Shown here: in pieces, positions 1 to 7,903 of the stretch
Layout: every line of letters begins with the position of its first letter
How positions within the stretch are numbered: the first letter of the stretch is position 1
Origin: an uncultured Eubacterium sp.
Lineage (GTDB): Bacteria; Bacillota; Clostridia; Peptostreptococcales; Anaerovoracaceae
Length of the DNA: 64,000 bases
NCBI GenBank assembly: GCA_946555345.1
Contig: CAMNSS010000016.1
Location: 17,359 to 81,358, forward strand
Direction of reading: 5' to 3'
Translations under genes and position numbers: made by a program
The notes under the pieces: generated by a model
What the model was told of the DNA's origin: nothing
The model's input: the letters and a program-made list of their open reading frames with translations, nothing else
Database searches by the model: none

Positions 1-552
1 GTAGTTTCCGTTTATGATTTGATCTGCCGTAATCCGGCTCCCGAAATTATCATAAAGACCGAATATTGTTTTCAGCCGCAGAGAAAATTCCCCGGCTACT
101 GCAAAATCGTCGTCATCATAGGCACCCGTAATTGGACCGCTGAGCAAAATGCGCTGCGCAGGGAGCGTGATGACTTCTATCTCCCCGTCCTTTGCCGTAA
201 GGCTCAAGGAGAGTTTGTTTGATTTTTGTTCTAAAAAAGTTTTCGTATTTAAGAGTTCCTGAATGGATTTATCAATGAACTGCTTCTTCTCGGCGATCAG
301 ATCTGCAAAGGAAGCCCCGGAGGGACTTTGCTGATAACGGATAATTTCGTCAATCGACAATCCGATTTTTCGCAGTGTTACAATCAATTCCAGCTGTACG
401 GTTTGAAAGCAGGTATAATAACGGTATCCGTTTTCTTCCTTAAATTCGGGAGAAAACAGTCCAATTTCATCATAATAATGCAAAGTGCGCTTATTTATTC
501 CGTTGAGTTTCGCAAACTGTCCCGTGGTGTATAAAAATTTTTTATTTTTCAT
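1..552 (-). CDS. MerR-family transcriptional regulator (3' end cut by window edge)
   Basis: The minus strand is open from 552 to the left edge. The N-terminal ~70 residues form a MerR winged-helix domain (TTGQFAKLNGINKRTLHYYDE, then GLFSP and NGYRYY), followed by a helical linker and the start of a C-terminal domain that the edge cuts off. Two ATGs lie in tandem at 555 and 552; AAGAGG sits 7 bases before the second, so 552 is preferred. The gene faces away from an acetyltransferase and an ABC exporter, and a MerR-type promoter lies between them. The usual role of this family is to sense a ligand or stress and activate the divergent promoter by untwisting a long spacer. Ligand unknown. The family call is firm; control of the neighbours is inferred. 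Confidence 0.85.
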   Translation of the reverse strand, partial: MKNKKFLYTTGQFAKLNGINKRTLHYYDEIGLFSPEFKEENGYRYYTCFQTVQLELIVTLRKIGLSIDEIIRYQQSPSGASFADLIAEKKQFIDKSIQELLNTKTFLEQKSNKLSLSLTAKDGEIEVITLPAQRILLSGPITGAYDDDDFAVAGEFSLRLKTIFGLYDNFGSRITADQIINGNY

Positions 553-563
553 CATAAAACCTC

Positions 564-594
564 TTGACCTTACAGCTACTGTATAATTCATACT
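564..594 (+). promoter_or_regulatory. MerR-type promoter/operator with 19-base spacer
   Basis: TTGACC at 564-569 and CATACT at 589-594 are separated by 19 bases. The spacer holds a perfect dyad, TACAG-CTA-CTGTA, at 571-583. An over-long spacer with a central dyad is the hallmark of promoters activated by MerR proteins. It reads toward the acetyltransferase and exporter genes and lies 12 bases from the start of the divergent merR-type gene, so it could also autoregulate. Confidence 0.65.
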
Positions 595-636
595 ACCGTA
601 TGACAAAGAAAATTGCAAGCAGACAGGAGCAAACAT

Positions 637-1173
637 ATGGATATTTTGAATGAGAAGCAAAAATCGTGGAAAGAAATCAAAGAGATTTACCTTGAAGCTT
701 TCCCCAAGTCCGAACGAAAACCGTTTTGCACGATTCAGTATTCTGTAAAAACAGGAAAAGCACAGCTGCTGACGGCTATGGAGAATAGGATTTTACAAGG
801 CTTCATTATGGTGATCCCATACAAAGATATGGTTATGGTGGATTATTTGGCGGTATCCGGGAAAATTCGCAGCCGTGGAACAGGCAGTAAAATACTGCAA
901 GAGGTATGCAGGCACTTTCCTGACAAAAAAATCGTTCTTTTAATTGAAAAGCTTGACGACAGCGCTGAAAACAAAGAACAGCGAATTGCCAGACGAAAGT
1001 TCTATTTCAAAAACGGTTTCACTTCCTCGAATATTTATATCACCGGACATAGCGGCAATATGGAAATTCTGAACTTCGGCGGCACGGTATCTTTGCAGGA
1101 ATATATGGATTTACAGCGGTACGCTTTAGGAAAGCTGATGTTTCGTCTGTCCGGAATCCGTCCGGCGGTATGA
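637..1173 (+). CDS. GNAT-family N-acetyltransferase
   Basis: 178 residues starting at ATG 637, with CAGGAG 7 bases upstream; an in-frame TTG at 613 lacks a good site. The protein begins MDILNEKQKSWKEIKEIYLEAFP and carries the GNAT pattern: an early helix, a beta hairpin, then VDYLAVSGKIRSRGTGSKIL, matching the acetyl-CoA loop (R/Q-x-x-G-x-G/A). The later FYFKNGF is typical of GNAT C-termini. Substrate unknown. It is the first gene after the MerR-type promoter and is followed 66 bases later by the ABC exporter pair, so it is probably cargo of the element and part of a stress or drug response. Confidence 0.75.
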   Translation: MDILNEKQKSWKEIKEIYLEAFPKSERKPFCTIQYSVKTGKAQLLTAMENRILQGFIMVIPYKDMVMVDYLAVSGKIRSRGTGSKILQEVCRHFPDKKIVLLIEKLDDSAENKEQRIARRKFYFKNGFTSSNIYITGHSGNMEILNFGGTVSLQEYMDLQRYALGKLMFRLSGIRPAV

Positions 1174-1239
1174 GAAACACCCTGCGGGTATCCCTTTATG
1201 CGCAAAAAGCTGCGCAAGAATAAGGAAAGGAGTAATTAT

Positions 1240-2964
1240 ATGAAAACTATTTTTTCAAAGGTAAAATTGAAGGGGCGGCAGATTATGCTGTTGTCCGTAT
1301 TGGTTTTGTTTGCAGCGGTTGCAGAAATGATGCTGCCTTCGCTGCTTGCTCAGATGATTAACAGCGGGGTAACGGATTCCTCGCAAAGCACTATTTTCCT
1401 GCTCGCCGCTGTGATGGCGGGTGTTGCGGCCCTTGCCTGTATTGTCAATTTTCTTTCTGTGCGAATCGCTTCCCGTATTTCCACAGATTTTTCGGCAGTG
1501 CTTCGTGGGCAGATTTTTGAAAAGGTACAGAGTTTTTCTGCCGCCGAACTTGATAAATTTGGTACAGCCAGCTTAGTGACTCGAAGCACTTCTGATATTA
1601 CAAACATTCAGAACTTCCTTACGATGCTTTTGCGTATTGGCATTCTGGCGCCTATGATGGCGGTGGCGGGCTTGATTTTTTCCGCTGCTACCGGCGGTCA
1701 GGTCAGTTCCGTCCTCACCGTTGCAATCCCGGTGCTGCTAGTTGGGTGCGGTATTGTTATCCTGCTTGCGTCCCGTTATTCGATTAAGCTCAGACAGAAG
1801 CTTGACAGGATCAATCAGTTGTTTTTGGAATCTTTGGAGGGCGTTCGTGTCATCCGTGCTTTCAATAAACAAAAGACCGAGAGCCTGCGTTTTGACGAAG
1901 CAAATACGGATTATGCTGCCACAGCGATGACATCGGGGCGAATTACAAGCCTTTTACTGCCGGTCATCAATGTGATTTTCGGCGTAACTACAACGGCGGT
2001 TTTAGGGCTTGGCGCACATTATGTGGAAACCGGCGCTATGGAAGTCGGCTCGCTGGTGGCGAACAGCCAGTATATCAGTATGGTGCTGATGTCGGTCATG
2101 ATGTTGGCCCTTGTGATTATGATGTTCCCTACGGCATATGCCTGTGCAGGGCGCATTGCAGAGGTGCTTAACACGGAAACAAGTATTCAGGATGGAGCAT
2201 TTTCTTTGCAGGATCGTCCGTTGCGTTCTACGGTAGAATTCCGTCATGTGACTTTTGCGTACCCCGGAGCGCCTGAACCGATTTTGAAAGATATTAGTTT
2301 TGAAACGCACCCCGGAGAAATTACTGCCATTATCGGCGGAACGGGACGAGGTAAATCCAGTATATTGAAACTGATTCCACGCCTGTACGATCCCTTGTTC
2401 GGAGAAGTTTTGATTGACGGCGTAAACGCTAAGGAATATGCAGTAGACGATCTTCGAGCGCTGATTGGCTATGTCCCGCAGAAAAATGTTTTGTTTTCAG
2501 GCGATATTGCATCTAATCTGAATTTTGGAAAAAATGACGGAACTGAACAGGATTGGCAGGCGGCAGCCCAAATTGCGTGTGCTGAGGAATTTATCACGAA
2601 AAAAGAAAACGGGTATCATGGCAGGATCGCACAGGGCGGAACAAACCTTTCCGGTGGTCAGCGCCAGCGCATGGCGATTGCAAGAGCGATTATGAAAAAG
2701 CCTGAAATCTATGTGTTTGACGACAGCTTTTCGGCGCTGGATATGAAAACCGACCAAACCCTCCGCAAAAATCTAAAGGCGGCAATGGGAAGAGCCACCA
2801 TCATTATGGTGGCGCAGCGGGTCAGCACGATTTTAGATGCAGACCGCATTTTAGTAGTTGACGACGGAATGATCGTTGGTCAGGGAACGCATAAAGAACT
2901 GCTCCAAACCTGCCCTCTCTATCGTGAGATTGCGGAAATACAGTTGGGAAAGGAGGCTGTTTGA
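1240..2964 (+). CDS. ABC exporter half-transporter with degenerate catalytic glutamate
   Basis: 574 residues. Start at ATG 1240 after GGAAAGGAG. An N-terminal six-helix exporter membrane domain (about residues 1-320) is followed by a nucleotide-binding domain with Walker A GGTGRGKSS near residue 364, Q-loop VPQKN, signature LSGGQRQRM near 470 and Walker B VFDDSFSALD near 491. The residue after the Walker B aspartate is Asp instead of the catalytic Glu, and the H-loop histidine is replaced (MVAQRVST). Both are hallmarks of the degenerate subunit of heterodimeric exporters such as TM287/288, LmrCD and BmrCD. The partner gene starts 2 bases after the stop. Likely exports drugs, lipids or peptides; substrate not deducible. 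Confidence 0.88.
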   Translation: MKTIFSKVKLKGRQIMLLSVLVLFAAVAEMMLPSLLAQMINSGVTDSSQSTIFLLAAVMAGVAALACIVNFLSVRIASRISTDFSAVLRGQIFEKVQSFSAAELDKFGTASLVTRSTSDITNIQNFLTMLLRIGILAPMMAVAGLIFSAATGGQVSSVLTVAIPVLLVGCGIVILLASRYSIKLRQKLDRINQLFLESLEGVRVIRAFNKQKTESLRFDEANTDYAATAMTSGRITSLLLPVINVIFGVTTTAVLGLGAHYVETGAMEVGSLVANSQYISMVLMSVMMLALVIMMFPTAYACAGRIAEVLNTETSIQDGAFSLQDRPLRSTVEFRHVTFAYPGAPEPILKDISFETHPGEITAIIGGTGRGKSSILKLIPRLYDPLFGEVLIDGVNAKEYAVDDLRALIGYVPQKNVLFSGDIASNLNFGKNDGTEQDWQAAAQIACAEEFITKKENGYHGRIAQGGTNLSGGQRQRMAIARAIMKKPEIYVFDDSFSALDMKTDQTLRKNLKAAMGRATIIMVAQRVSTILDADRILVVDDGMIVGQGTHKELLQTCPLYREIAEIQLGKEAV

Positions 2965-2965
2965 C

Positions 2966-4705
2966 ATGAAAAATCATACTTTCAAACGACTTTTCGGATA
3001 TTTGAAAGCCCATCGTCTGCGCCTGTTCTTCGTTTTACTGTTTGCTTCTGTTAGCACTATTTTTACCGTTATGGCTCCGTTTGTAATCGGTAAAGTCACA
3101 ACGACCCTCTTTGACAGTATCCGGGACGGCGTGTTTTATTGGGAAACCATTCTTTGGCTGCTTGCAGCGCTGGTGTGTCTGTATCTGGTATCGCAGTTCT
3201 TTTCCTTTTTGCAGGGATTTCATATGGCAAAGATCACGGCAAATGCAATGCGTGAAATCCGCAGCGACATAGATGAGAAAATGCACCGGTTGAAGCTGAA
3301 TTACTATGATACGCATACCCACGGCGATATTCTCAGCGTGATTACCAATGATGTCGATACCATCAATAATACTGTCAGCCAAAATCTGACCTCAATCGTT
3401 ACACAGGTCATTACCGCAATCGGGATTCTTATTATGATGCTGGCAATCAGTCCGAAACTGACGCTGATCCCGATTATTATGGTGCCGTTGTCACTGCTAA
3501 GCGCAGCAGGCGTTATGAAATCCGGCAGCAGGCATTACGGAAAACAGCAGGAGCTGTTGGGACAGCTCAACGGATATATTGAAGAAATGTATAACGGTCA
3601 ACAGGTCGTGCAGTCCTTTAGTTATCAGGACAGGGCAAAACAGGGCTTTTCTGCACTGAATGAGGCGTTGAAGAATAGTTCCTATAAGGCGGAAACAACC
3701 GCAGGGGCAGTCAGCCCGATCACTACTTTCGTAAATGATATGGGGTATATGGTTTGTGCAGCAATCGGCTGCCTGCGTGCCATAGGCGGCTTTATTACCG
3801 TGGGAAATGTGCAGGCCATGCTGGAATATACCCGTCGGTTTGCCGAACCGTTTTCTTCTTTGGCCGGTATGGCAGGAAGTTTTGGCGCAGCAAAGGCCGC
3901 AGGAGATCGGATTTTTGCCCTGCTGGACGCAGGGGAAGAATTGCCGGACGCAGAACACGGTATCATGCCGAAAGACCGCTCCGGCAGCGTAACTTTTCAA
4001 AATGTTCAATTCGGATATACGCCTGACCGTATGCTGATGAACGGTGTGAATTTGACAGTAAAGCCCGGTCAAAAAGTTGCGATCGTTGGTCCCACCGGCG
4101 CAGGCAAGACGACTCTTATCAATCTGCTAATGCGTTTCTATGAGACGGGCGGCGGCGCTATTACGGTAGACGGTGTAAATATATGCGATATGCCAAGAGA
4201 AGAACTGCGGGATCGCTTTGGTATGGTTTTACAGGACACTTGGCTCTTTGAAGGAACGATTGCCGATAACTTGGGATATGCAGAAGAAAATATGGACAGA
4301 AACAAAATCATTGCTTCGGCAAAGTCCGCCTGCGCCCACAATTTTATCAAAACGCTTCCCGGCGGGTATGATATGGAGCTTTCAAAAGGAGCGGAAAATA
4401 TTTCACAGGGCGAGCGTCAGCTTCTCACCATTGCCCGCGCCATCGCTTCCGATCCTGAAATTATGATTCTGGATGAAGCGACGAGTAATGTAGATACCCA
4501 TACGGAGGTTTTAATTCAGCGTGCCATGGCGCAGCTTATGAAAGGCCGCACCAGCTTTGTGATTGCGCACCGTCTTTCTACCATTCGTGACGCCGATATG
4601 ATTTTGTATATGGAGGACGGAGATATAAAGGAAGTCGGCAATCACGATGAATTGATGGATAAGAACGGAAAATACGCCGCTCTGTATAACAGCCAATTTG
4701 CATAA
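2966..4705 (+). CDS. ABC exporter half-transporter, catalytic partner
   Basis: 579 residues. ATG 2966 is preceded by AAAGGAGG. Exporter-type membrane domain (about 1-330), then Walker A GPTGAGKTT near residue 374, signature ISQGERQLL near 477, Walker B MILDEATSNVD near 500 with intact catalytic Glu, and H-loop IAHRLST. The signature deviates from LSGGQ. In a heterodimer this altered signature faces the Walker motifs of the upstream subunit, so one ATP site is degenerate from both sides and the other is consensus. This complementarity supports a dedicated pair. It follows the upstream subunit with no gap and is the last gene of the cargo operon. Confidence 0.88.
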   Translation: MKNHTFKRLFGYLKAHRLRLFFVLLFASVSTIFTVMAPFVIGKVTTTLFDSIRDGVFYWETILWLLAALVCLYLVSQFFSFLQGFHMAKITANAMREIRSDIDEKMHRLKLNYYDTHTHGDILSVITNDVDTINNTVSQNLTSIVTQVITAIGILIMMLAISPKLTLIPIIMVPLSLLSAAGVMKSGSRHYGKQQELLGQLNGYIEEMYNGQQVVQSFSYQDRAKQGFSALNEALKNSSYKAETTAGAVSPITTFVNDMGYMVCAAIGCLRAIGGFITVGNVQAMLEYTRRFAEPFSSLAGMAGSFGAAKAAGDRIFALLDAGEELPDAEHGIMPKDRSGSVTFQNVQFGYTPDRMLMNGVNLTVKPGQKVAIVGPTGAGKTTLINLLMRFYETGGGAITVDGVNICDMPREELRDRFGMVLQDTWLFEGTIADNLGYAEENMDRNKIIASAKSACAHNFIKTLPGGYDMELSKGAENISQGERQLLTIARAIASDPEIMILDEATSNVDTHTEVLIQRAMAQLMKGRTSFVIAHRLSTIRDADMILYMEDGDIKEVGNHDELMDKNGKYAALYNSQFA

Positions 4706-4708
4706 TAG

Positions 4709-4873
4709 CGATTACACATAAAAACAACACTCAGGGAACTCACGCCCGAACTGATACACGAATTTATAGACAGGATTATCGTGTATGCACCGAGATACCT
4801 TGACGGCAAGTGTGTTCAGTTAATGGATATCTACTACAAATATTCTGGACAAAAATTGTTAAATAGAGTATAA
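4709..4873 (+). pseudogene. 3' remnant of a serine recombinase (DUF4368 tail)
   Basis: A frame with no start codon is open from 4709 to TAA 4871-4873 and reads ...LRELTPELIHEFIDRIIVY... and VQLMDIYYKYSGQ. This is the characteristic C-terminal DUF4368 region of the recombinases that move Tn4451-like mobilisable elements. The catalytic resolvase part is absent; the remnant begins right after the ABC exporter stop. It is a scar of an earlier integrative element, and the MerR/GNAT/ABC genes were probably its cargo. Family recognition is from memory of the DUF4368 consensus. Confidence 0.7.
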
Positions 4874-5189
4874 ATATAATATAAATAGTTATTTTTTGAC
4901 ATTTTAAGAAATTACATTTTACAAGAAACAGCTACGGCAACGGTACAAGGATGTGAGGGGCATAGCAGTATTCGATGAAAAATGTCAGAAATGGAAAATT
5001 GTTATTAGATGCCAATCCATATACGGGTTGGCATTTTTCATTACATATTGTCGAATTTTGTCGAATGAGGAATATGGCTGAAAGGCTCTGCTGCATTTTG
5101 TTAATCGAAAGTGGCAGCCGCAAATAGCAAAATATCCATGACCTCCAGGTTTCAGCAACGTTAATGGTTTGAAATTTGGAGGTTTTTTT
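4874..5189. other. Intergenic tract with one terminator
   Basis: AT-rich sequence with no supportable gene. It contains the terminator at 5010-5038, a small direct repeat (TGTCGAATTTTGTCGAAT near 5049) and the GGAGG ribosome site of the next gene at 5178-5182. A TTGACA near 4896 could be a -35 box but no convincing -10 follows. Confidence 0.5.
5010..5038 (+). terminator. Intrinsic terminator
   Basis: TGCCAATCC-atatac-GGGTTGGCA forms a 9-base-pair stem (one G-T pair) with a 6-base loop, followed by TTTTT. It ends any transcript arriving from the exporter operon and recombinase remnant. Confidence 0.75.
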
Positions 5190-5732
5190 ATGAGAAATAC
5201 AAAGAATCAATTATTTCAGGTATATGATTTCCGTGAAGAATACGGAAACAGCCCGGATAAGATTAAACACATCATTGCTACAGACCTGACTGTTGAAGAG
5301 ACGATAAAGAAATTGGCAGAAGCGGGCATTGACATAGAAGAATTGAAACCGTTCATTCTTCTGCCGCTTGGCTATAAAGAGGTGTTTAATGAAGCCTTTC
5401 GCAATGAAAAGAAACATGAACGAAGAAACCGCCTTTATGGAGAGTTCCACGGATATGAAGATGGCGTTTTTGAGTTACATCATAAAGAATGCGCAAATAG
5501 CCTGGACTATATCGAAGAGGTATTTGCATATGAAAAGAAAATGAGGCAGGAGGAAATAAAACGGTTGGATGAAGCCATGAAAAAATTGACCGAAATACAG
5601 CGCAGGAGGCTTCGTATGTATTATTATGATAATCTTGATTTCCACCAGATTGCCAGAAAGGAGCACAGAAGCAGGAATGCAATCAGGGATTCAATCCGCC
5701 TTGCACTGAAAAAAATACAAAAGTTTTTTTGA
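5190..5732 (+). CDS. Sigma-70 region 4-like protein of a mobile element
   Basis: 180 residues from ATG 5190, GGAGG 7 bases upstream; an in-frame TTG at 5169 is rejected because its site is worse. The C-terminal ~50 residues (LTEIQRRRLRMYYYDNLDFHQIARKE then SRNAIRDSIRLALKKI) match the sigma-70 region 4 helix-turn-helix. The N-terminal half is charged and helical with no region 2, so it is not a full sigma factor. Such region-4-only proteins are common in clostridial conjugative elements. It is likely a regulator of element genes. The HTH call is good; the role is inferred. Confidence 0.7.
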   Translation: MRNTKNQLFQVYDFREEYGNSPDKIKHIIATDLTVEETIKKLAEAGIDIEELKPFILLPLGYKEVFNEAFRNEKKHERRNRLYGEFHGYEDGVFELHHKECANSLDYIEEVFAYEKKMRQEEIKRLDEAMKKLTEIQRRRLRMYYYDNLDFHQIARKEHRSRNAIRDSIRLALKKIQKFF

Positions 5733-6253
5733 AAAAATACTCCCTTTTTGACCCGGAAAATCGGAATAAGTGAAAGGGCTTTTGAAAAAACAGCTTAAAT
5801 CAATTTGCACATTGAAAACAGAATACCAAGGCATTGGATACGTTCTTTCTGGTCAGGCGATGAGCCGGAGCGCCGTTAGGGGATACGCCATAGCGATGAT
5901 ATATCCGCCTGTAAATAACAGTCGGCAGCTGTTAAGCGCCATGACAACCAGAAAGCATAATGATACGCCCGTCCAGCCACAGCAGCACGCAATGGGGGCG
6001 GCCGCATGAGAACCATGCAGTGGTGCAATTCCAGTGGAGCAGGGTAGCTGCCTGCCATCCAATGCCTTTATTATGAAATGTTTTGACAGATTTAACAGAT
6101 GTGACGCACGAAGGGATGCATTTGTCAAATGTGCCAAGACATAGGTTATATTTTATATAAAGTGTAGATACTCTTTATATGATTGACTTCAAACAGGATA
6201 TCGATTAAAATAAAATAGCAATTTATAAAACACGGAAAAGGGCGGGGGATGCC
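5733..6253. other. 520-base tract resembling conserved mobile-element sequence, no clear gene
   Basis: The tract after the sigma-like gene holds a 79-codon plus-strand frame (5770-6009) and a 94-codon minus-strand frame (5853-6137), but neither has a convincing ribosome site or recognisable domain. Its layout (an ATTGAAAACAGAATACC block, a CCATAGCGATGATATA block, then CATGCAGTGGTGCAATTCCAG) resembles, from memory, a stretch that commonly follows sigma-like genes in Firmicute conjugative elements. It may be a structured RNA, a regulatory tract or a decayed ORF. Similarity is recalled, not computed. Confidence 0.35.
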
Positions 6254-7480
6254 ATGTATATTAACCGACATTTAGAAAATCAAATTCTTGAAGCTTCCAA
6301 GTTTTATCCGGTTGTAATGGTAACCGGGCAAAGGCAGGCCGGCAAGTCAACAATGCTCAACCACATAAAGGAAAACAGGCGAAAATATGTTACGCTGGAT
6401 GATGGCAATGCGCGCAGGCTGGCGATGCAGGACCCGGCTCTTTTCTTTGAAGTGTATGGTTATCCGTTATTGATTGACGAATTCCAGAGGGCGCCCTCTA
6501 TTTTGCTGGAAATGAAAAAAATCGTCGATGAAAAAGCGCTGGGCGGTGAAGACAATAGCGGCATGTTTTGGATAACAGGGTCGCAGAAGTTTAAAATGAT
6601 GAAGGACGTATCAGAATCGTTGGCCGGAAGGATTGCAATCTTTGATATGGCAAGCCTTTCGGCGGCAGAAATCGAAGAAAGACCCGCGCAGCTATTCAAG
6701 CCGGATGTGGATTCCATTAAGGACAGGATGGTGTATGCCAAAAGGAAAGACATCCATAAAATTTATGAAGACATTTTCAGGGGCGGGATGCCTAAATTGC
6801 ATGCAACGCAAGTCGATCGGGAACGGTATTACATGGATTACGTTAACACTTATATTGAAAGGGACATCAAGGATTTGGCGCAGGTCGGGAAGCTCAATGC
6901 GTTTTATGACTTCCTTGTTTATATGGCAGCCCGTACCGGGCAGGAGTTAAAATATGATGACATAGCGAATGCAATCAATATATCTGCGCCGACAGCGAAA
7001 GCATGGGTATCGATCCTTGAAAGATCGGGGATTATCTATATTTTAAGACCTTATTATTCTAACATTACGAAGAGGCTGGTCAAAACGCCGAAGGTTTATT
7101 TTTTAGATACGGGGTTAGTTGCATATTTATGCAGGTGGCCGAATGCAGAAACAATTGCTAACGGACCGATGGACGGGGCTTTCTTTGAAACATATGTTGT
7201 TTCTGAAATTGTAAAGAACTATTACAATTCTGGCAAACAGGCTGATTTATATTATTACCGGGATACCGATAAAAAGGAAATAGACCTTCTTATTATTGAA
7301 GGCAATAAAATATACCCTGTTGAGATCAAAAAGAGCAAGCAGCCACTAAAACCTGATAAAAATTTCGATGTGTTAAAGAAGCTGAATTTTGAAGTACAGC
7401 CGGGGGTTATTATTTGCATGAGCGACGAATTGATACCGTATAATCGGAATGCTTGGTATTGTCCAGTTTCGGCAATATAA
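6254..7480 (+). CDS. AAA_14/DUF4143 ATPase with PD-(D/E)XK-like C-terminus
   Basis: 408 residues, start ATG 6254 after a GGGGGA site. Residues ~15-150 form an AAA_14 ATPase with Walker A TGQRQAGKST and Walker B LLIDEFQRAP. Residues ~205-400 are the DUF4143 region: winged-helix-like INISAPTAKAWVSILE, then a nuclease-fold core with EIDLLI and VEIKKS, the spacing of PD-(D/E)XK metal-binding sites. Length is normal for the family. The family is abundant and often found in mobile or defence neighbourhoods; its biochemical role is not established. Here it stands alone between a sigma-like gene and a serine recombinase. Confidence 0.85.
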   Translation: MYINRHLENQILEASKFYPVVMVTGQRQAGKSTMLNHIKENRRKYVTLDDGNARRLAMQDPALFFEVYGYPLLIDEFQRAPSILLEMKKIVDEKALGGEDNSGMFWITGSQKFKMMKDVSESLAGRIAIFDMASLSAAEIEERPAQLFKPDVDSIKDRMVYAKRKDIHKIYEDIFRGGMPKLHATQVDRERYYMDYVNTYIERDIKDLAQVGKLNAFYDFLVYMAARTGQELKYDDIANAINISAPTAKAWVSILERSGIIYILRPYYSNITKRLVKTPKVYFLDTGLVAYLCRWPNAETIANGPMDGAFFETYVVSEIVKNYYNSGKQADLYYYRDTDKKEIDLLIIEGNKIYPVEIKKSKQPLKPDKNFDVLKKLNFEVQPGVIICMSDELIPYNRNAWYCPVSAI

Positions 7481-7544
7481 ATCAGTTGTATGATATTCTG
7501 ACATCGAAGCCAAATAAAGCGTATAGAAAACTTAATAAAACGCT

Positions 7545-7588
7545 AAAGCAATGCATTGAAACGGAATCTGTATTATGCATTGCTTTTT
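7545..7588 (+). terminator. Intrinsic terminator with 12-bp perfect stem
   Basis: AAAGCAATGCAT (7545-7556) and ATGCATTGCTTT (7575-7586) are perfect inverted repeats around an 18-base loop, followed by further T residues. It lies about 65 bases after the ATPase stop and probably ends that transcript. The A-run on the left arm means it could also work on the other strand. Confidence 0.7.
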
Positions 7589-7702
7589 ATATGCATGAAA
7601 AAAATAAGCATCACTTTTGCAACAGGCATTTTACCGGGGAAGGAATTATTTTATATCGATAATCATAGAGTTTATTGAGTGATTAAGGATTGGAGGCAAG
7701 AC

Positions 7703-7861
7703 ATGAAAAACGTGCAAAATAGTTCATATGGAAGTGATCAGACAGTCAATGGATATAAAATAGAGAGGAATTATGGAAAAGAATCAATAAAAAATTGTAT
7801 GTTGCAAGTGATACGGATGGTAATAACGCAGAATATACAAGATAAACGAAAAACGATATGA
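7703..7861 (+). CDS. Small hypothetical protein upstream of the recombinase
   Basis: 52 residues from ATG 7703, with TTGGAGG 7 bases upstream, the best ribosome site nearby. It starts MKNVQNSSYGSDQTVNGYKIE, continues YGKESIKNCMLQVIRMV and ends with charged residues. The pattern of a short beta pair (NGYKIERNYG) followed by one amphipathic helix resembles TnpW-like and other small proteins found just before clostridial recombinase genes. No function can be assigned. It ends 42 bases before the recombinase start and may be co-transcribed. Confidence 0.5.
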   Translation: MKNVQNSSYGSDQTVNGYKIERNYGKESIKNCMLQVIRMVITQNIQDKRKTI

Positions 7862-7903
7862 TAACGGTAATCATTATATATGTTGCTGGGAAAGGAGAAT
7901 ATG

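Noticed and set aside
19..534. Two plus-strand frames at the left edge
   Set aside because: They are shadows of the MerR-family gene on the minus strand, which has a clear domain and ribosome site.
5770..6137. Overlapping 79- and 94-codon frames on opposite strands
   Set aside because: No ribosome site, domain or consistent codon pattern; kept as an unexplained tract only.
7453..7662. 69-codon frame after the DUF4143 gene
   Set aside because: Starts inside the previous gene, spans a perfect terminator stem, no ribosome site.
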